A stretch of 64,000 nucleotides of DNA from CAYWRO01 sp964460345. Its GTDB lineage: Bacteria > Planctomycetota > Phycisphaerae > Phycisphaerales > UBA1924. The DNA lies in the NCBI GenBank assembly GCA_964460345.1, contig CAYWRO010000007.1:21997-85996 (forward strand), read 5' to 3'. Under the pieces are notes generated by a model that was not told where the DNA came from, did no database searches, and saw only the letters and a list, made by a program, of their open reading frames with translations. A program made the position numbers and the translations under genes. Shown here piece after piece: positions 18,322 to 26,992 of the stretch (its first letter is position 1; each line of letters starts with the position of its first letter).

Positions 18322-21068
18322 TGATGCACCTGGCATCGCCATGGTGGTTGGCCTTCGCGGCGCTGCTCCCTCTCTATCTCTGGGTCTGCCACCGTCGCAG
18401 CTATGCAAGGCTGGCGTCGTGGGCGAGATGGAGCGCGCTTTCGCTCCGCTTTGTCATCCTTCTGCTGATACTCGCAGCACTGTCGCGGCCGTCGCTGGCA
18501 CTGCGGCGGACTGCAAGTCATCTTGTCTGGGTGGTGGATGTGTCCTCCAGCGTCTCTGAGGAAAACGTGACGGCGGGCCTCGACCAGGTCGACAAGTTGG
18601 CAAGCCGGGCACTGGAGTCCGGACAGGCTGATCGTGTGAGCGTTGTCGCGTTCGGCGAGGATGCCGAGTTGGTCATTGCGGGCGCGACGAAGTGGCAGGG
18701 CTGGGAAGAGTCAACACTGGATCTCCTGCGGCACCGGGCTGACTCAAGCAGATTGCGTCGAGCGGAGATCGCAACGAACTCTCGAGTGACTGAGGCGGGC
18801 GACGAACCGTCGCTCGCTGCAGACGAGAGGCTCCAACGCATTGTCAACTTCCGCGAACAGACGGTCGGGGAAGAGACCGATCTGGAGCGTGCCCTGCGCC
18901 TGGGGCTCAACTGTGTCACCACCGGTGAAACCGCCACGGTGTACCTCCTCACCGATGGCAATCAGACGCGCGGTGATTGGCGCCGCATCACCGACGAGCT
19001 TGCACGCGGCGACGACGAGCGGCAGGTGACCGTGAACCTTGTGGAGTTGGATCGCCCAGGGAAGCCTGAAGTTGCCGCAGTTCGACTCCAGCTTCCGCCG
19101 AGCGTTCGCGTCAACCAGGGCTTTTCGGGCGAGGTGGTGCTGTCCAGCACCACGGAAACGTCGGCCGAACTGCGCATTTTCCGGGACGGCTTTCGGATAG
19201 TGCAGCAGCAGGTTGAACTGAAACCCGGCCAGACAACGGTCCCGATCAGTGACTTGTCCTATGACGCCAAAGGGTTCCACACCATCGAGGCGCAAGTGGT
19301 GTCGGCGGCAGGGAGCGACACGGAACTGGTCAACAACAGCATACGATCGCTTGTGGTCGTGCCGGGGAAGGCCAGGGTCCTCTACGTCGATGGCGATGAG
19401 AGCGAGGCCGCCTACCTGAAGACAGCGCTGGAACTCGAAGGCATTGAGGTCGAAACGCGTCCGGCGGCGGGTGTTCCCCGGGCCTTGTCAGAGTTGCTCA
19501 GCTTCGACGCGCTCATCCTCTGCAATGTCCCGGCGGATCAACTCTCGCTCCGGCAGATGGAGATGATCGGCAGCTATGTCCAGGATTTCGGCGGCGGCTT
19601 CATGATGCTCGGTGGCGATGCGAGCTTCGGCCTGGGAGGGTACTTCCAGACGCCCATCGAGGAAATTCTGCCTGTTCGCATGCCGATTCAGAAGGACATG
19701 ATGCGGCCGTCGCTGGCGATCTTCCTCGTCATTGACAAGTCCGGCAGCATGGACGGCGTCAAAATCGACCTGGCCAAGCGCGCCGCAGTCGCCACTGCCG
19801 ATGCCATTAACCCTCGGGACCAGATCGGGGTCGCGGGCTTCGACTCTGAGTCCCGTGTGCTGCTTGAACTCACCTCGGCGATGGATCGAGCCCAGATCAC
19901 CTCCAGCATCGGACAACTCACCGCCGGGGGCGGAACATTCATGTATCCGGCCCTGCAGGATGCACTTTCGCGATTGCAGGAGTCAAGCGCCCGGCGCAAG
20001 CACATCATTGTCCTATCCGATGGACAGACCCAGGGCTTCGGGTACGAGGACATGGCTGCCGCGATTGCCGCTGACGGCATCACGCTTTCCACGGTCGGAA
20101 TCGGTGCGGATGCCGATATGCCGCTGCTGGAAGGCATGGCGGCGATCGCCGGCGGACAGGCGTACTTCACGAACGACTTTCACAGCATCCCGCAGATCTT
20201 CACACGCGAGGCGCTTCGGGCCGCCAATACGATGCTCGTCGAGCGTCTTGTGCAGCCCGTGGCCATTGAGGATGATCCGGCACTGGCGGCGATCGATTTG
20301 GAGGACCTGCCTTTACTGACCGGATACGTGGCCACGACCCCCAAGGCCGCGGCGGACACCATCCTGGTTTCTGACGCGGGGGATCCGCTCCTGGCGAAGT
20401 GGCGCTACGGGCTCGGACGGACCGCGGCGTTCACATCAGAGCCCAAGCCGCGGTGGGCCGAGGACTGGCTGGACTGGCCGGAGTTTGCTCGTTTCTTCAG
20501 CCAGTTGGTCCGGAGCATCACCGGTTCCGATCTGAACGAGCAGGTGCACGTCTCTGCAGAGCACCGCGTTGAGAACGGGCAGGTTGTTCTGACCGCCCGA
20601 GTGCAGGACAACGACGGCGTGTTCGTTACGGATGCGGATGTGACCCTCGTTCAGACCACTCCCACCGGCGAGCGGGTCGAACTGGCCGTCGCGGCACGAG
20701 GCCCCGGACACTATGAGGCTCAGACGGATCTCAGCTACGGCCAGGAGCAGCAGTTCGTCTGGCAGATTGGCCGTCGAAGCGAGGCGCCCGGCGGGAGCGT
20801 CACGCAGGAGGAGCCAGTCCAACTATCGCCGTACGGATATGTCTACGCCCACCCACCGGAGTACGACGCGTCGGGCCCCAATCAGGAGGTGTTGGAAGCC
20901 CTTGCCGCCACCTTCGCACGCGGCGGCGGCGATCGCTTCAGCGTCGGAGAGGCTGATCTGCGCATGGCCGCGGCCGGGGGGAGAACTCCTGAGCCAATCT
21001 GGCCCCATCTGCTCGCCGCGGCACTAGTGCTGGCGCCGCTCGACATTCTCCTGAGGCGGCTTGGGTAA
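18321..21068 (+). CDS. Large membrane protein with two VWA domains and a glutamine-amidotransferase-like fold
   Basis: The protein has 915 residues from the ATG at 18321, which overlaps the previous TGA (TGATG). The adjacent ATG at 18324 is equally possible. Two N-terminal helices (about 4-22 and 37-55) are followed by a first VWA-like domain with D73-x-S75-x-S77. A beta-rich section comes next, then a GATase1-like segment. Directly after it is a second, fully canonical VWA with D472-x-S474-x-S476-M and a later S-D-G-x-T loop. A hydrophobic helix lies at the extreme C-terminus. This VWA/GATase1-like hybrid is common at the end of planctomycete MoxR operons (from memory). It is presumably the outward-facing client of the MoxR/DUF58 pair. 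No obvious amidotransferase Cys-His-Glu triad is apparent, so enzymatic activity is doubtful. Confidence 0.88.
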   Translation: MMHLASPWWLAFAALLPLYLWVCHRRSYARLASWARWSALSLRFVILLLILAALSRPSLALRRTASHLVWVVDVSSSVSEENVTAGLDQVDKLASRALESGQADRVSVVAFGEDAELVIAGATKWQGWEESTLDLLRHRADSSRLRRAEIATNSRVTEAGDEPSLAADERLQRIVNFREQTVGEETDLERALRLGLNCVTTGETATVYLLTDGNQTRGDWRRITDELARGDDERQVTVNLVELDRPGKPEVAAVRLQLPPSVRVNQGFSGEVVLSSTTETSAELRIFRDGFRIVQQQVELKPGQTTVPISDLSYDAKGFHTIEAQVVSAAGSDTELVNNSIRSLVVVPGKARVLYVDGDESEAAYLKTALELEGIEVETRPAAGVPRALSELLSFDALILCNVPADQLSLRQMEMIGSYVQDFGGGFMMLGGDASFGLGGYFQTPIEEILPVRMPIQKDMMRPSLAIFLVIDKSGSMDGVKIDLAKRAAVATADAINPRDQIGVAGFDSESRVLLELTSAMDRAQITSSIGQLTAGGGTFMYPALQDALSRLQESSARRKHIIVLSDGQTQGFGYEDMAAAIAADGITLSTVGIGADADMPLLEGMAAIAGGQAYFTNDFHSIPQIFTREALRAANTMLVERLVQPVAIEDDPALAAIDLEDLPLLTGYVATTPKAAADTILVSDAGDPLLAKWRYGLGRTAAFTSEPKPRWAEDWLDWPEFARFFSQLVRSITGSDLNEQVHVSAEHRVENGQVVLTARVQDNDGVFVTDADVTLVQTTPTGERVELAVAARGPGHYEAQTDLSYGQEQQFVWQIGRRSEAPGGSVTQEEPVQLSPYGYVYAHPPEYDASGPNQEVLEALAATFARGGGDRFSVGEADLRMAAAGGRTPEPIWPHLLAAALVLAPLDILLRRLG

Positions 21069-21357
21069 GCATTAGAGCATCTGAACGCCCCCATTCCGGG
21101 GTGGTCCTTCCGGCACCGTCGGTGACCATTGGGTGTATCTTCCCATGGATGACACACTGGTTGCGGGTACTTTCTACCACATGAGGCGAACCACGACGGC
21201 ATGGAGAGCCGCGGCCCAGCAAGGGCGAAGTGGGTCGGCCTGGCGGCAGCGGAGCCGCCGTCTAGGCGGATTGGGAACGCTTGAACGAGCCCCCCGGTCG
21301 CCTGAACGGTCCGTCGGTGATCGACGGATTCGAGTTCATCAGCCCTTGGAGAGGTTT

Positions 21358-21501
21358 ATGCGAGAGCGACTGCTCATCTGGATTCGGGGCATTCTCTGCA
21401 TTGGAGCCCTGTGCGCGCCTGTTGCCTTTATTCCTGCGTGCGAAGTCGAGGAGAATCCGGTTGAAGAGGCGGCGGAAGATGTGGAAGACGCCGTCGATTG
21501 A
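21358..21501 (+). CDS. Small entericidin-like lipoprotein (47 aa)
   Basis: This short frame starts with ATG at 21358, with GGAGAGG 4-5 bases upstream. It encodes a hydrophobic leader ending in I-P-A-C, an imperfect lipobox, followed by a short acidic tail with repeated E-E-A-A-E-D-V-E-D. The tail resembles that of the clearer entericidin-like gene at 22988, so the two are probably paralogues. Entericidins are tiny cell-envelope lipoproteins linked to stress or stationary phase. A strong hairpin terminator lies about 100 bp downstream. Confidence 0.6.
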   Translation: MRERLLIWIRGILCIGALCAPVAFIPACEVEENPVEEAAEDVEDAVD

Positions 21502-21601
21502 ACCCTGAACTCCATCGTCGACAGCCCCTGCATCGCACTCTCACCACCGCACCGGCGCATGCTTGCATGCTTGCCAAGTGAGTTGAAGGGGCGTCGGCAA
21601 G

Positions 21602-21654
21602 AGAGCGGCTCGGCACCAGGCGTTTACACGTCCGTGCCGGGCCGCTCTGTCTTT
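21602..21654. terminator. Hairpin terminator between convergent genes
   Basis: A 15-bp arm at 21602-21616 pairs with 21634-21648 with one mismatch, and a T-rich run (TCTTTCT) follows on the plus strand. The right arm overlaps the last codons of the AI-2E permease gene on the minus strand. It probably ends the small lipoprotein transcript. Confidence 0.65.
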
Positions 21655-22802
21655 CTGGATCGTCCGGCCGGACCCGACCCATTTGCGATTGCGGCTTCGT
21701 CCGCCTCATCGCTGCCCATGGCCACTCCCAGACCCTCGAGGGAGCGAACGTGGTCGGCGACGATCTTCATGCCCACCAGAAGCGGCACGGCGATGACGGC
21801 GCCCGCGATCCCCCAGACCCATCCCCAGAAGAGGAGCCCGACGAATACGACGATGGGGTTCACCTGCAGTCTCTTGCCGAGGATGGCCGGGGTGACGAAC
21901 GTTCCCTCGATGACCGAAATGCCGTAGTAGATGCCTCCGACGCCGAGAGCCGGCGCGATGTCGCTGTAGGTCGCTAAGGCCACCATCGTGATGATAATGA
22001 CCCCTGCGATTGCGCCGATGTACGGGACGAAGTTGAGCACGCCCGCCATCACGCCCCAGAGGAGGGCATTCGGGATCTTCAGCAGCCAGAGGACAACGGC
22101 GACTGTCACTCCCAGTCCAATGTTGATCAGTGACACCGTTGCGATGTAGCGGCCGACGTCGCGTCGAACCGAATCGATGACGAGGAGCGCACCGACACGC
22201 GAACTGCGGCGCGGAAGGGCCTGAACGATCCGTCGCAGAAATGCATCGCCGAATGCGAGGAAGAAAAAGAGCAGGCCGATGGTCAGCCCCGCCTGGACGA
22301 TGAAGCTTTGGGTGTGGGCCAGGAGCACCGCCGCCAGGTTGGTCTCCCGTTCAACCACTGTGGGCGTTTGTTCGGCGCCCAGGCCGGCCATGGCCTCCAG
22401 TTTGCTTGTGGTCTCTTTGAAGGCTTCGACGGGCCGGCTCAGATCCCGCAGCTCGAACTCCGCGTTCCTCAACTGGTCCGGCAGTTTCTCCATCCAGAGC
22501 AGTATCGCCGGCGCGAGGCCGAGCCCGGCGACAAGCATCGCGCCGAGCAGCAGGAGGAGCACCAGTCCCGCGGAGAGCACCAGGGGCAGTCGAAATCGGC
22601 TGGTGAGCACGTGCACAAGCGGGTGCAACAGGATTGTCAGCATCGCTGCCAGCGCAATCGGCACCAGCAGCGATCGAAGCTCGATCAGGGCGGCGGTGGC
22701 CAGAATGACGAACATGCCGAATACGAGGCGCGTCTGCACGCGCTGACGGAGCAGAGCATGCCGTTCCCGGCGACGATCTAGCGAGAACGTCTCAAGTGGC
22801 AT
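21624..22802 (-). CDS. AI-2E family transporter (PerM/TqsA/YdiK type)
   Basis: The 392-residue protein has about eight hydrophobic segments: a pair near the N-terminus (about 28-45 and 47-65), one at about 80-105, then a hydrophilic stretch of about 60 residues, then a dense hydrophobic second half. The second half contains the family's conserved N-[FY]-[VI]-P-Y-[IL]-G block and a later P-x-[IV]-[LV]-G segment. Length and layout match the UPF0118/AI-2E exporter family, whose members act in autoinducer-2 export or Na+/H+ antiport. Which activity applies here cannot be told. It is divergently placed from the entericidin-like gene at 22988 with a 185 bp shared upstream region. Confidence 0.9.
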   Translation of the reverse strand: MPLETFSLDRRRERHALLRQRVQTRLVFGMFVILATAALIELRSLLVPIALAAMLTILLHPLVHVLTSRFRLPLVLSAGLVLLLLLGAMLVAGLGLAPAILLWMEKLPDQLRNAEFELRDLSRPVEAFKETTSKLEAMAGLGAEQTPTVVERETNLAAVLLAHTQSFIVQAGLTIGLLFFFLAFGDAFLRRIVQALPRRSSRVGALLVIDSVRRDVGRYIATVSLINIGLGVTVAVVLWLLKIPNALLWGVMAGVLNFVPYIGAIAGVIIITMVALATYSDIAPALGVGGIYYGISVIEGTFVTPAILGKRLQVNPIVVFVGLLFWGWVWGIAGAVIAVPLLVGMKIVADHVRSLEGLGVAMGSDEADEAAIANGSGPAGRSRKTERPGTDV

Positions 22803-22987
22803 GATCTTCCTTCATCTGGGCGACAATGCCCATCTCACGATTGCTGCGGGAGAATGGCGACCCAATTGGGCCGAAGCCGACAACACGCCTGTTGACCGCG
22901 TCGACAGGGCGAGTAGTTTCTCGAAGTGACCACCTTCCGGGAGGGGCCTTCGGAAGGACTCTTTCGATTCTGTACAGGAGCACCACA

Positions 22988-23143
22988 ATGGAACGACATC
23001 CGGTGACCGAAGCGTTCATTCTGCTTTCCCTGCTGACCGCCGCCGCTGGCATGACCGCATGCAACACGACTGAGGGAGTGGGGGAAGACATCCAGGCGGG
23101 CGGCGAAGCGATCGATGAAGCAGCGGAGGATGTACAGGACTGA
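22988..23143 (+). CDS. Entericidin A/B family lipoprotein (51 aa)
   Basis: The ATG at 22988 is preceded by AGGAG 7 bases upstream. A hydrophobic leader ends in G-M-T-A-C-N-T, a usable lipobox. The mature part, T-x-G-V-G-E-D-I-x-A-x-G-x-A-I, is the recognisable entericidin A/B pattern. In enterobacteria these peptides form a bacteriolytic toxin/antidote pair under stationary-phase control. Here two related genes flank a permease, but no toxin/antidote role can be assigned. A near-perfect terminator follows. Confidence 0.85.
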   Translation: MERHPVTEAFILLSLLTAAAGMTACNTTEGVGEDIQAGGEAIDEAAEDVQD

Positions 23144-23167
23144 CGCGCCTGATCGCCACAGCCAGAT

Positions 23168-23210
23168 GGCGCCGCGGCCGGCCAACATGTCCGGCCGCGG
23201 CGCCGTTTTT
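23168..23210 (+). terminator. Rho-independent terminator of the entericidin-like gene
   Basis: A perfect 14-bp GC-only stem (23168-23181 with 23191-23204) with a 9-nt loop is followed by G and five T residues. It lies 25 bp after the stop codon. Confidence 0.9.
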
Positions 23211-23367
23211 GTGCGCTGACTCCGTGCGCCGGCGGAACCGCCGCGGCGGGCGGCGTGCCGGCCCCGTCCCGCATCCGGATGCGGTTCGTTGACGATCCTG
23301 TGCATCATCCGAATCGGCGGGCGAGGGCGCGCCCCCCGACACGCCCTCGCCTCGCCAGGGTAGTTCT

Positions 23368-24219
23368 TCAGTTCACGGCCTCGTTGGCAAGCTGCTGGCC
23401 TAGCCTGGCCATCGCGTCCATGCAGATCTGGCGGACGCGTTCCCGCGACACGCCGACGCGCGCGGCGGTCTGCTTGAGAGTCAGCGGCGCCTCGCCATCC
23501 AGGCCGAACCGCTTCGTCAGGATGAACGCCTCGCGTTCATCGATCTCTGAGAGCAAGGTCCGCAGCGCGGTCAGCGTCTCGACATCGGCCAAGCGGGAGT
23601 CGGGGGCAGCCGTTTGGCCATCGGCCAGCATCGCGTCGAGCGTGAGCGTGTCGCCGGACTCGGACAACGACGATTGCATCGTGGTGCGGATCGCGTTGAC
23701 CGAACGATGGATCAGCCGCGCCTTCTGGAGCGGCACGTTCAGCACGGCCGCCATCTCGGCGATCGTCGGATCCCGCCCGAGTTCCCGCTCGAGGGCTCGG
23801 AACTGGTGCCGCCACCGGGTGATGAAGTGAGCCATGTAGGCCGGCACGTGAACCGGATTGCGAGCATTGATCAAGGCCCGCCGGATGGTCTGCCGGATCC
23901 ACCAGGTTGCATAGGTGCTGAAGCGCGTGCCGATCTCCGGATCGAAGCGGTCCACGGCTTTGATGAGGCCCAGATTGCCCTCGGCGATCAGCTCGTCAAG
24001 AGACAGCCCCCGACCGACGTACCGCTTGGCAATGGAGATGACAAGGCGCAGGTTCGATGTGATCATCTCGTCGCGAGACTGCTGGCAGTCATGCTCGCGC
24101 ATCTGCCGTGCCAGGTGCCGCTCACGTTCGGCGGTCAGAAGCGAGAAGCGTCGCACGTGTGAGCAATAGGTGCTGACTTCCCCGTTGAGCCCCCGGGCGT
24201 TGTGCGTACGCGTTGTCAT
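23368..24219 (-). CDS. Sigma-70 family RNA polymerase sigma factor (RpoD/RpoH/RpoS-like, group 2-3)
   Basis: The 283-residue protein carries region 2 with the core-binding and -10-recognition sequence (N-L-R-L-V-I-S-I-A-K-R-Y, then D-L-I-[AQ]-E-G-N-L-G-L, R-F-S-T-Y-A-T-W-W-I-R). It also has a region 3 and a C-terminal region 4 helix-turn-helix (L-T-L-K-Q-T-A-A-R-x-G-V-S-R-E-R-V-R-Q-I). It lacks the long N-terminal region 1.1, so it is not the primary housekeeping factor and is more likely an alternative stress-type factor. The start at 24219 is preferred because GGAGG lies about 9 bases upstream. Nearby genes for an entericidin-like peptide, a DUF1328 peptide and a two-component-like pair fit a stress regulon (inference). 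Confidence 0.92.
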   Translation of the reverse strand: MTTRTHNARGLNGEVSTYCSHVRRFSLLTAERERHLARQMREHDCQQSRDEMITSNLRLVISIAKRYVGRGLSLDELIAEGNLGLIKAVDRFDPEIGTRFSTYATWWIRQTIRRALINARNPVHVPAYMAHFITRWRHQFRALERELGRDPTIAEMAAVLNVPLQKARLIHRSVNAIRTTMQSSLSESGDTLTLDAMLADGQTAAPDSRLADVETLTALRTLLSEIDEREAFILTKRFGLDGEAPLTLKQTAARVGVSRERVRQICMDAMARLGQQLANEAVN

Positions 24220-24812
24220 CGATGAGAACCTCCGTTGCGAAACTCGATGCGTTACGGCTTCCAAAGTACAGCCACTCCGGCGGCGACTCCATGGGCACTC
24301 CGTCCCATAACGGAGCAAAGCTTCGCACCTTTCGAATGGCCTGACGGGCGCGCGGCGCCAGCATGCCGCCGGGCCGCGGAGTTCTGGGAGTGCGCAAGTC
24401 GAGGAGAGATCATGGTTAACAAACGAGCCCCAAGCCCAAACTTTCAGGGCGTGGGGCCCGGCGAGAGATGGCGAAACATCCCGCCTCCCACCCTGGGGGA
24501 GAAATCCCCCAAGGCGCGGCAGGCGGATCCTGTGGCTGTGTCATGGCAAGCCGGACGACTTCATCCGGCAGCAATCGAGGCGCCCGGAAGACTCTGCTGG
24601 TTGTGCTCGTTGATCTGACATTCCGCGTTCCGGCTCAAGCGGTCGACCAACTCGACCTTGTACCTATTGTCGCCTTCTGCATTAGCTTCGACAGTGGCAA
24701 CCCTGCCCCATTCAGCCGTGTGTTCGCGTCAACCTCGGCGAGTGGGACCGAAACCACTGGGCTGCAGTTGCGCCCTGCAGTACGTTCCCCTTTGAAAGTG
24801 AAAGGAGACCAG
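24220..24812. other. 593-bp region with few coding signals, containing two hairpins
   Basis: The region lies between the divergent sigma-factor and DUF1328 genes. It holds a hairpin at about 24491-24511 (T-G5-A stem, GAAA loop) and another at about 24549-24568 (GCCGGA pairing with TCCGGC). Neither is followed by a T tract, so they do not look like terminators. They could belong to a leader or small RNA. The only small frame with a ribosome-binding site is listed separately. Confidence 0.4.
24412..24618 (+). CDS. Possible small ORF (68 aa), unknown
   Basis: An ATG at 24412 has GAGGAGAG 4-5 bases upstream, which is the only reason to consider it. The product is Pro-, Arg- and Ala-rich, has no hydrophobic leader and no recognisable motif. 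Two hairpins lie inside it. It may equally be non-coding. Confidence 0.2.
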   Translation: MVNKRAPSPNFQGVGPGERWRNIPPPTLGEKSPKARQADPVAVSWQAGRLHPAAIEAPGRLCWLCSLI

Positions 24813-24983
24813 ATGCTTGGATGGGCAATTGCGTTTCTTGTACTGGCGCTGATCGCGGCGCTCCTCGGGTTCGGTGGGTTGGCCGGGACCTTTGCATGGA
24901 TCGCGCAGGTTCTCTTCGTCGTCTTCATCGTGCTGTTTGTGATCGGGCTCATTGCGGCGGCGGTGCGCGGACGGCGCATCTGA
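24813..24983 (+). CDS. DUF1328 family small membrane protein (56 aa)
   Basis: The ATG at 24813 has AAAGGAG 5 bases upstream. The product starts M-L-x-W-A and consists of two hydrophobic helices separated by a short Gly-rich turn (G-F-G-G-L-A-G), ending in R-G-R-R. This is the typical YtjA/DUF1328 layout and length. The function is unknown. In enterobacteria and proteobacteria such peptides are linked to envelope or general stress, and the neighbourhood here is consistent with that. Confidence 0.9.
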   Translation: MLGWAIAFLVLALIAALLGFGGLAGTFAWIAQVLFVVFIVLFVIGLIAAAVRGRRI

Positions 24984-24997
24984 AACGATTTGCCCCT

Positions 24998-25705
24998 ATG
25001 ATGGTGTCGCCTACGGGCGGTCGCATAAGGGTGACAAACGTGCCCCCCGAATCAGCTGCAGAGCAGGTCATCCAGAACATTTCGGCGGAGCTCCGTCTCG
25101 GGGTGTGGCGCCGCGTGACGCGCGGTGTCGCGCACGACCTGTTGAACGTCGTGATGCCGTTGCGCTCGCTGGGACTGCCGCCGAGTGAGAACGGGCGGGA
25201 CCAGGACGACCGCCGCCGGCTTGCCGCCGATACGACGGCTCGGGTCACCGCCCTGGGCGTAGCGCTCCACCGTCTGGAGGCCTCCGACCGGGAGAGCGAC
25301 GACCGTCAGGACGCCCCCTGGCCGCTCCTGCGGGAACTCATCCGCTGGGCCGTGCCCAGGGGTGTTCGCGTGGCTCACGATGAATCGGGCGTGAATCTTG
25401 GCGACCTCTTGACGCCCGCCTCCGCCGCCCTGGTCTTCTGGACGGCGGCATTGTGCGGCGAACTGGTCCCGGCGGGCAGCGGCGAGATCGCCGTTGAGCC
25501 GGCCGCGGCGGATACGGTCAGGCTCCTCCTGCCCACGGCGTTGCCGCCGGAAGATCTCAGCGGTGTCAGAGGTGAAGCCTGGGCTGCCCTGCAGGAGCTG
25601 GCTCGCGCAGGTCGCGTTGAGATCGGCTCTGAGCCCGACGATGCTCGGGCGGGGATCGTGTCCGTTGCTGTCGAGTACAAGGACGGCGCCGGGCAGGTGG
25701 CTTGA
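24998..25705 (+). CDS. Histidine-kinase-like protein with degenerate ATPase half
   Basis: The 235-residue protein has an H-box-like helix R-G-V-A-H-D-L-L-N with His46, then M-P-L-R-S, closely like the dimerisation/phosphoacceptor helix of sensor kinases. The following roughly 150 residues could fold as an HATPase domain, but I see no N box and no G1/G2 glycine motifs. It therefore looks like a pseudokinase or a ChpT-like histidine phosphotransferase. There is no sensor domain and no membrane helix. The start is uncertain: ATG at 24998 or 25001, or a GTG further in. A LuxR-type response regulator lies convergently 170 bp downstream and is the obvious partner candidate. Confidence 0.6.
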   Translation: MMVSPTGGRIRVTNVPPESAAEQVIQNISAELRLGVWRRVTRGVAHDLLNVVMPLRSLGLPPSENGRDQDDRRRLAADTTARVTALGVALHRLEASDRESDDRQDAPWPLLRELIRWAVPRGVRVAHDESGVNLGDLLTPASAALVFWTAALCGELVPAGSGEIAVEPAAADTVRLLLPTALPPEDLSGVRGEAWAALQELARAGRVEIGSEPDDARAGIVSVAVEYKDGAGQVA

Positions 25706-25874
25706 AGGCGTTAAGTGCCACCTGCCGGCATCGTAAGGCTGAGGGGACGAAGCCTCAGCGCCGGCGACGCACGCTGACAGGCGCCGCCGGGCGCTACGGT
25801 CGCCTGACGACGTTCGACCTGCAGTATGAACGCGAGTTGCTAAGCGACGTCATGTTCAGCCGTTCGGTCGCAAC

Positions 25875-26618
25875 TCAGGATCGATCTTCGCCTGGCCGGG
25901 ATTGCTGCTTCGGATCGACCAGTCCTTCGCGAATCGCAAAGAGCGCCAGGTGGACGCGGTCGTGAATGCCCAGCTTGGCCATGAGCGATGTGCGATGCTT
26001 GTCGATCGTTTTGGGGCTGCGGTGCAGCGCCTTGGCGATCTCCTGCCGCGAGAGACCCAGCCCGAAATAACGGAGCACCTCTCGCTCGCGGCTGGTCAGT
26101 TCGCTCGTTTCGGTGCCGCTGGCCAGGTCCTTCGACTCGATCGACCGATACGGCTTCCCTTCAATCGTTGAGAGGACAGGCCATGCCCGTCGCACCTCGC
26201 TGCCGAAGGCGAGGCGCCCCCGGGCGATGCTGCGCAACCCGGCAACGATCTCGTCCGGGTTGTCCAGCTTGCTGAAGTAACCGGCCGCGCCGACGGACAG
26301 CGCCCGCTCAATGTTGCTGCGGGTCACGATCGCGCTGAGAAATGCCACACGAAGCAGCTTGTTCTCACGAAGCGACTCTTCGACTGCCGAGAACGGGTCC
26401 GCGCCGGGCAGGGCGATGTCGATGATCACCAGATCAACGTCACGCTCTCTCACCGCGCGGGTCAGATCATCCGGCGACTCCAGATTCCCGACGTGAACGA
26501 TGTTGCACTCGCGCAGCCGTGCCGCAAGCCACTCACTGACCATGGGGTGATCTTCGACCGTGAGAACGCGAAACGACTCGGTGTGGACGGCATCTGCAGC
26601 GGAAGTTGATCGGGACAT
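25875..26618 (-). CDS. NarL/FixJ-type response regulator
   Basis: The 247-residue protein has a receiver domain with the acidic pair in V-E-D-H-P, the phospho-acceptor Asp67 in I-I-D-I-A-L-P-G, and a conserved Lys in the F-S-K-L-D segment. It is followed by a C-terminal LuxR helix-turn-helix (L-T-S-R-E-R-E-V-L-R, then S-x-Q-E-I-A-K-x-L-H-x-S-P-K-T-I-D-K-H). It is probably a DNA-binding transcription regulator. The start at 26618 is favoured by AAAGGA about 11 bases upstream and by the position of the receiver domain. No cognate full-length kinase is adjacent, only the degenerate histidine-kinase-like gene. Confidence 0.92.
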   Translation of the reverse strand: MSRSTSAADAVHTESFRVLTVEDHPMVSEWLAARLRECNIVHVGNLESPDDLTRAVRERDVDLVIIDIALPGADPFSAVEESLRENKLLRVAFLSAIVTRSNIERALSVGAAGYFSKLDNPDEIVAGLRSIARGRLAFGSEVRRAWPVLSTIEGKPYRSIESKDLASGTETSELTSREREVLRYFGLGLSRQEIAKALHRSPKTIDKHRTSLMAKLGIHDRVHLALFAIREGLVDPKQQSRPGEDRS

Positions 26619-26992
26619 GCGAGTAGAATCCTTTTGAGACAGATGCTCCAGTTGTGTCACGGGGTCTTCCCTCCACCAAATAAGGCCACAGAAAGATGAA
26701 ACCACATTCCGTGACCCTTGTCAAGGCTTCAGGGCCGCCGAAACCGGGGAAGTCGAGTTCCGCGGCGGCCAAAACGGGTAGCCGCACTACCTGAACGAGC
26801 CGAACAGTGCGCAGAAAGGCGTTGGGCCCGCGGCTTGCTTGGACGACCATCCCTTGCAAACTGGCTCGACGCGTGTGTGCGCTTTTGCGGAGCGGAACCT
26901 ATTCCCTTCCCTCGCACGGTGCATCATCCTGTCGTAGCTGGCGGCGTCCGTGGCGGTCACGACGCCGATCAAGCGAAGGCAAGGAGATGGTC
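26619..26992. other. 374-bp divergent intergenic region, no gene seen
   Basis: The region lies between the response regulator (minus) and the rhodanese-like gene (plus). Open frames here look like chance frames. I see no clear -35/-10 pair, hairpin or RNA gene. It should contain the promoters of both genes. Confidence 0.4.
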
